Below, one piece after another: positions 62,022 through 64,000 of a stretch of DNA of 64,000 nt. The translations under genes were made by a program, and so were the position numbers. The DNA is from Leptolyngbya sp. PCC 6406 (lineage in GTDB: Bacteria > Cyanobacteriota > Cyanobacteriia > Phormidesmidales > Phormidesmidaceae): positions 1-64,000 of the forward strand of contig NZ_KI913951.1 in the NCBI RefSeq assembly GCF_000332095.2, in the 5' to 3' direction. The notes under the pieces were generated by a model. It worked only from the letters and a program-made list of their open reading frames with translations, searched no databases and was not told the DNA's origin. Within the stretch, counting starts at the first letter, position 1. The number at the start of each line of letters is the position of its first letter.

Positions 62022-62531
62022 ATGAATATCGCCCAATTAGTCTTTTGTTGGCCCCGTGAGGCAAAATATTCGTGCGAGCCTGAAACCTATGAAGGGTGGG
62101 CTATTGAGCATCACTCCCTGGAGCTGGGAACGACACCCCTGCGGGTAGGTGATATTCGCCACTGGGAGGATCTCGATTGGAAGGTGGCAAAAATTGAAGC
62201 GTATGCGGCTCAAGGGGATACCCACAGTCGTTTCAGCGTTGTCATGCTGACCTTGGATGGGGCAGAGCCTCAACACGATCCCTGGGATGACGATGATCCC
62301 CAACTGATGTCGATTTATATCAGTGGCGAGGATTTTGTATTTGGGTGGCCAGAGCACAGTGAATTTTTACCCAAGCTCGGTGGCTCGGCTCCCCAGTTGG
62401 ATGGCTGGGAAGTCGCAAGCCTTCAAGACTTTGAAGGTCTGCACGTTACTAATAGCTATACTCGTGTGCGGGTCTGCTGGTGTGCGCCCACTAGGGTCAG
62501 TGAACCGGCAGTAGCTATGGCATCCGCATAG
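62022..62531 (+). CDS. Hypothetical protein, accessory (169 aa)
   Basis: Started at the ATG at 62022 (MNIAQLVFCWPREAKYSCEP), following the shared GAGCCATGAATATCGCCCA leader. The body is Trp- and Asp-rich (VGDIRHWEDLDWKVAKIEAY, PQHDPWDDDDPQLMSIYISG) and may be a small beta-sandwich. No family recognised. Confidence 0.5.
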   Translation: MNIAQLVFCWPREAKYSCEPETYEGWAIEHHSLELGTTPLRVGDIRHWEDLDWKVAKIEAYAAQGDTHSRFSVVMLTLDGAEPQHDPWDDDDPQLMSIYISGEDFVFGWPEHSEFLPKLGGSAPQLDGWEVASLQDFEGLHVTNSYTRVRVCWCAPTRVSEPAVAMASA

Positions 62532-62552
62532 GTTAGGCAGCAAGCGCTTTCC

Positions 62553-62690
62553 CTATGGCTCCCAGAGGGGAGCGTCCAACATTGTCTGAATCACTAGCGA
62601 TCGCCGCTCCAGCTCCAGCAAGGCATCCCGCCGCTTAATGTGGTTTTGCCAATCTCGATGCTCAGACGAGCCTACCCGTTTCAACCCCCT
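62553..62690 (-). pseudogene. C-terminal coding remnant
   Basis: Minus-strand reading RVGSSEHRDWQNHIKRRDAL, LELERRSLVIQTMLDAPLWE ends at a stop at 62553-62555. It reads like the C-terminus of a large protein, as seen in some methylase-type accessory proteins. No start is available before the DUF262 gene. Low confidence. Confidence 0.3.
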
Positions 62691-62728
62691 CAACGGAAGT
62701 GGTTTGAACGAACTCAGGAAGATGGCCA

Positions 62729-64000
62729 ATGGCGACCATGAACTTCAACACCACCAACTCCACCTTCCGCCAACTCCTGGGTAATGGCCTCACTTATCAT
62801 GTCCCTCCCTTTCAGCGCGACTATTCCTGGGGCGAAGACGAATGGGATGATCTCTGGCAGGACATCATTGGCCTTTTTGAGGAAGATGGTGAACCCGCCC
62901 ACTATATGGGCTACCTGGTGTTGCAATCGTCCGACAGCAAGCGCTTTGACATCATTGATGGGCAGCAGCGGATGACCACCATCAGCATTATGGTTTTGGC
63001 GGGTCTGTCGTACCTTGACGATCTGGTCGCTGCTGACCTAGATGCTGACAATAACCGTCGCCGCAAAGAGCAACTCCAAAATAGTTACATCGGCTATGTC
63101 GATCCCGTGAGTCTGGTGCCGCGCTCTAAGCTGGAACTCAATCGCCACAACAATCGGTTCTACCAAACTTATCTGGTGCCTCTAGAACGCATTCCCCAAC
63201 GGGGACTCAATGCCTCAGAACACCAACTCCGCAAAGCCTTTGGTTGGTTCAAAGACCGCCTCAAAGCCCGCTTGGGTATGCAGCCCAACAGTGGGCAAAA
63301 CTTTGCGGCCTTTATTGATTCTCTGGTGGACAAACTGTTCTTCACCGTCATTACCGTTACCGATGAGCTAAACGCCTTTAAGGTCTTTGAAACCCTCAAT
63401 GCCCGAGGCGTCCGCCTTTCTGCAACCGACCTACTGAAGAACTACTTGTTCTCTCTAATCAGCACTGGGGAAACCCACGAAACTGAAATCCAGTCCCTGG
63501 AAGAGCGGTGGGAGCGCATTGTGGGCTTGCTGGGGAGTGAAAGCTTTCCAGAGTTTCTGCGGGTATTTTGGAACAGCCGAAATCGGTTGGTGCGTAAGAC
63601 CGACCTGTTTAAGGCCATTCGCCGACATATTACGACCCGTGAGGGGGCGTTTACCCTGGTGCGGGATCTCGACTACTGCGCCGATATTTACTCAGCCCTG
63701 CGAGATTCCCAAGATGCCCGGTGGGATGTAGACGAGCGCCAAGCCCTGAAGCATCTGGTAATGTTTGGTGTGCGCCAGCCGTTGGCAATGCTGCTGGCCT
63801 CTTATCAACGCTTCTTTGATGCTGAACGGGCCTCTTTTACGCGCATTCTTCGGGCCATAGCAGTAATCTCGCTGCGCTATAACGTCATCTGCAACCTGCC
63901 GACCCATGAGCAGGAGACGCTCTACAACGACATTGCCTGGAAAGTCTCTGATGGCACCTATGGGAGCTATCAGGCAGTCCAAGCAGCCCTGCGGCGAGTT
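62729..64000 (+). CDS. DUF262 (GmrSD-like) protein, 3' end outside the window
   Basis: Starts ATG at 62729 with AGGA about 10 nt upstream; a second in-frame ATG is at 62738. The N-terminus FRQLLGNGLTYHVPPFQRDY, SWGEDEWDDLW and GYLVLQSSDSKRFDIIDGQQ, RMTTISIMV is the DUF262 nucleotide-binding domain (the DGQQR motif). FKVFETLNARGVRLSATDLL follows. GmrS/GmrD-type proteins cut glucosylated or otherwise modified phage DNA using NTP; an HNH (DUF1524) domain is expected beyond the window edge. At least 424 residues are encoded here. Confidence 0.88.
   Translation, partial: MATMNFNTTNSTFRQLLGNGLTYHVPPFQRDYSWGEDEWDDLWQDIIGLFEEDGEPAHYMGYLVLQSSDSKRFDIIDGQQRMTTISIMVLAGLSYLDDLVAADLDADNNRRRKEQLQNSYIGYVDPVSLVPRSKLELNRHNNRFYQTYLVPLERIPQRGLNASEHQLRKAFGWFKDRLKARLGMQPNSGQNFAAFIDSLVDKLFFTVITVTDELNAFKVFETLNARGVRLSATDLLKNYLFSLISTGETHETEIQSLEERWERIVGLLGSESFPEFLRVFWNSRNRLVRKTDLFKAIRRHITTREGAFTLVRDLDYCADIYSALRDSQDARWDVDERQALKHLVMFGVRQPLAMLLASYQRFFDAERASFTRILRAIAVISLRYNVICNLPTHEQETLYNDIAWKVSDGTYGSYQAVQAALRRV

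Overview
The window reads as cyanobacterial DNA. The HIP1 octamer GCGATCGC is scattered through it, and gene families typical of filamentous, Leptolyngbya-like cyanobacteria are present: a CyRepA1-type replication protein, Uma2 proteins, pentapeptide repeats, a GUN4 domain fused to a caspase, and MoxR-vWA-VMAP conflict genes. The replication gene, a plasmid-type coiled-coil ATPase block and a protelomerase-like gene suggest a large plasmid or a plasmid-derived chromosomal island; the sequence does not decide which. No rRNA, tRNA or CRISPR array was recognised. || 0-8.8 kb: a frameshifted LPD29-domain gene, a GNAT gene coupled to a small unknown family, three consecutive VOC (glyoxalase-fold) genes, a macrolide-phosphotransferase-like kinase, an ASCH-like/winged-helix protein, and a MarR regulator divergent from two DUF1772-like membrane proteins. 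|| 8.9-23.2 kb: a diversified conflict island. Four paralogous formylglycine-generating-enzyme/C-type-lectin (FGE-CLec) proteins share a conserved scaffold. Each has a variable block of exactly 72 nt near its C-terminus with many NNC codons, the footprint expected of diversity-generating retroelement (DGR) variable regions. One copy is fused to a vWA-like (SAV_2336-like) protein that is translationally coupled to a MoxR AAA+ ATPase. Upstream of these lies a nucleoside-phosphorylase/VMAP-C protein, so the three form a MoxR-vWA-VMAP ternary cassette. No reverse transcriptase is in the window. An ISL3 element with a perfect 8-bp target duplication has cut the VMAP gene, and an IS110 element has cut a Uma2 gene inside a HIP1 site. 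|| 23.3-26.6 kb: a protelomerase-like recombinase, then a nest of decayed toxin-antitoxin and insertion-sequence remnants. || 26.8-36.9 kb: a second putative conflict operon: a membrane-anchored TPR plus periplasmic-binding-fold sensor, a caspase-GUN4 fusion, two dynamin-like GTPases (the second cut by an IS66 element with a perfect 8-bp duplication) and a Pepco-like protein. || 37-44 kb: a YhcG-type nuclease, the CyRepA1 replication gene with a 644-bp upstream region, an HTH protein and several toxin-antitoxin pairs whose toxin half is truncated. || 44-56 kb: copies and fragments of the small family seen at 1.7 kb, a pentapeptide-repeat membrane protein, a YCII-GST-ECF sigma operon, an IS1634-family element and an Mrr-like nuclease. 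|| 56-64 kb: a plasmid-type block (coiled-coil ATPase with degenerate P-loop, coiled-coil accessory proteins, iteron-like repeats, small coiled-coil proteins) and the start of a GmrSD-like DUF262 gene that leaves the window. || The main pattern is a defence and mobility island that has been repeatedly disarmed. Sensors, chaperones and antitoxins are largely intact, whereas effector-like genes and toxins are interrupted by insertion sequences or truncated.
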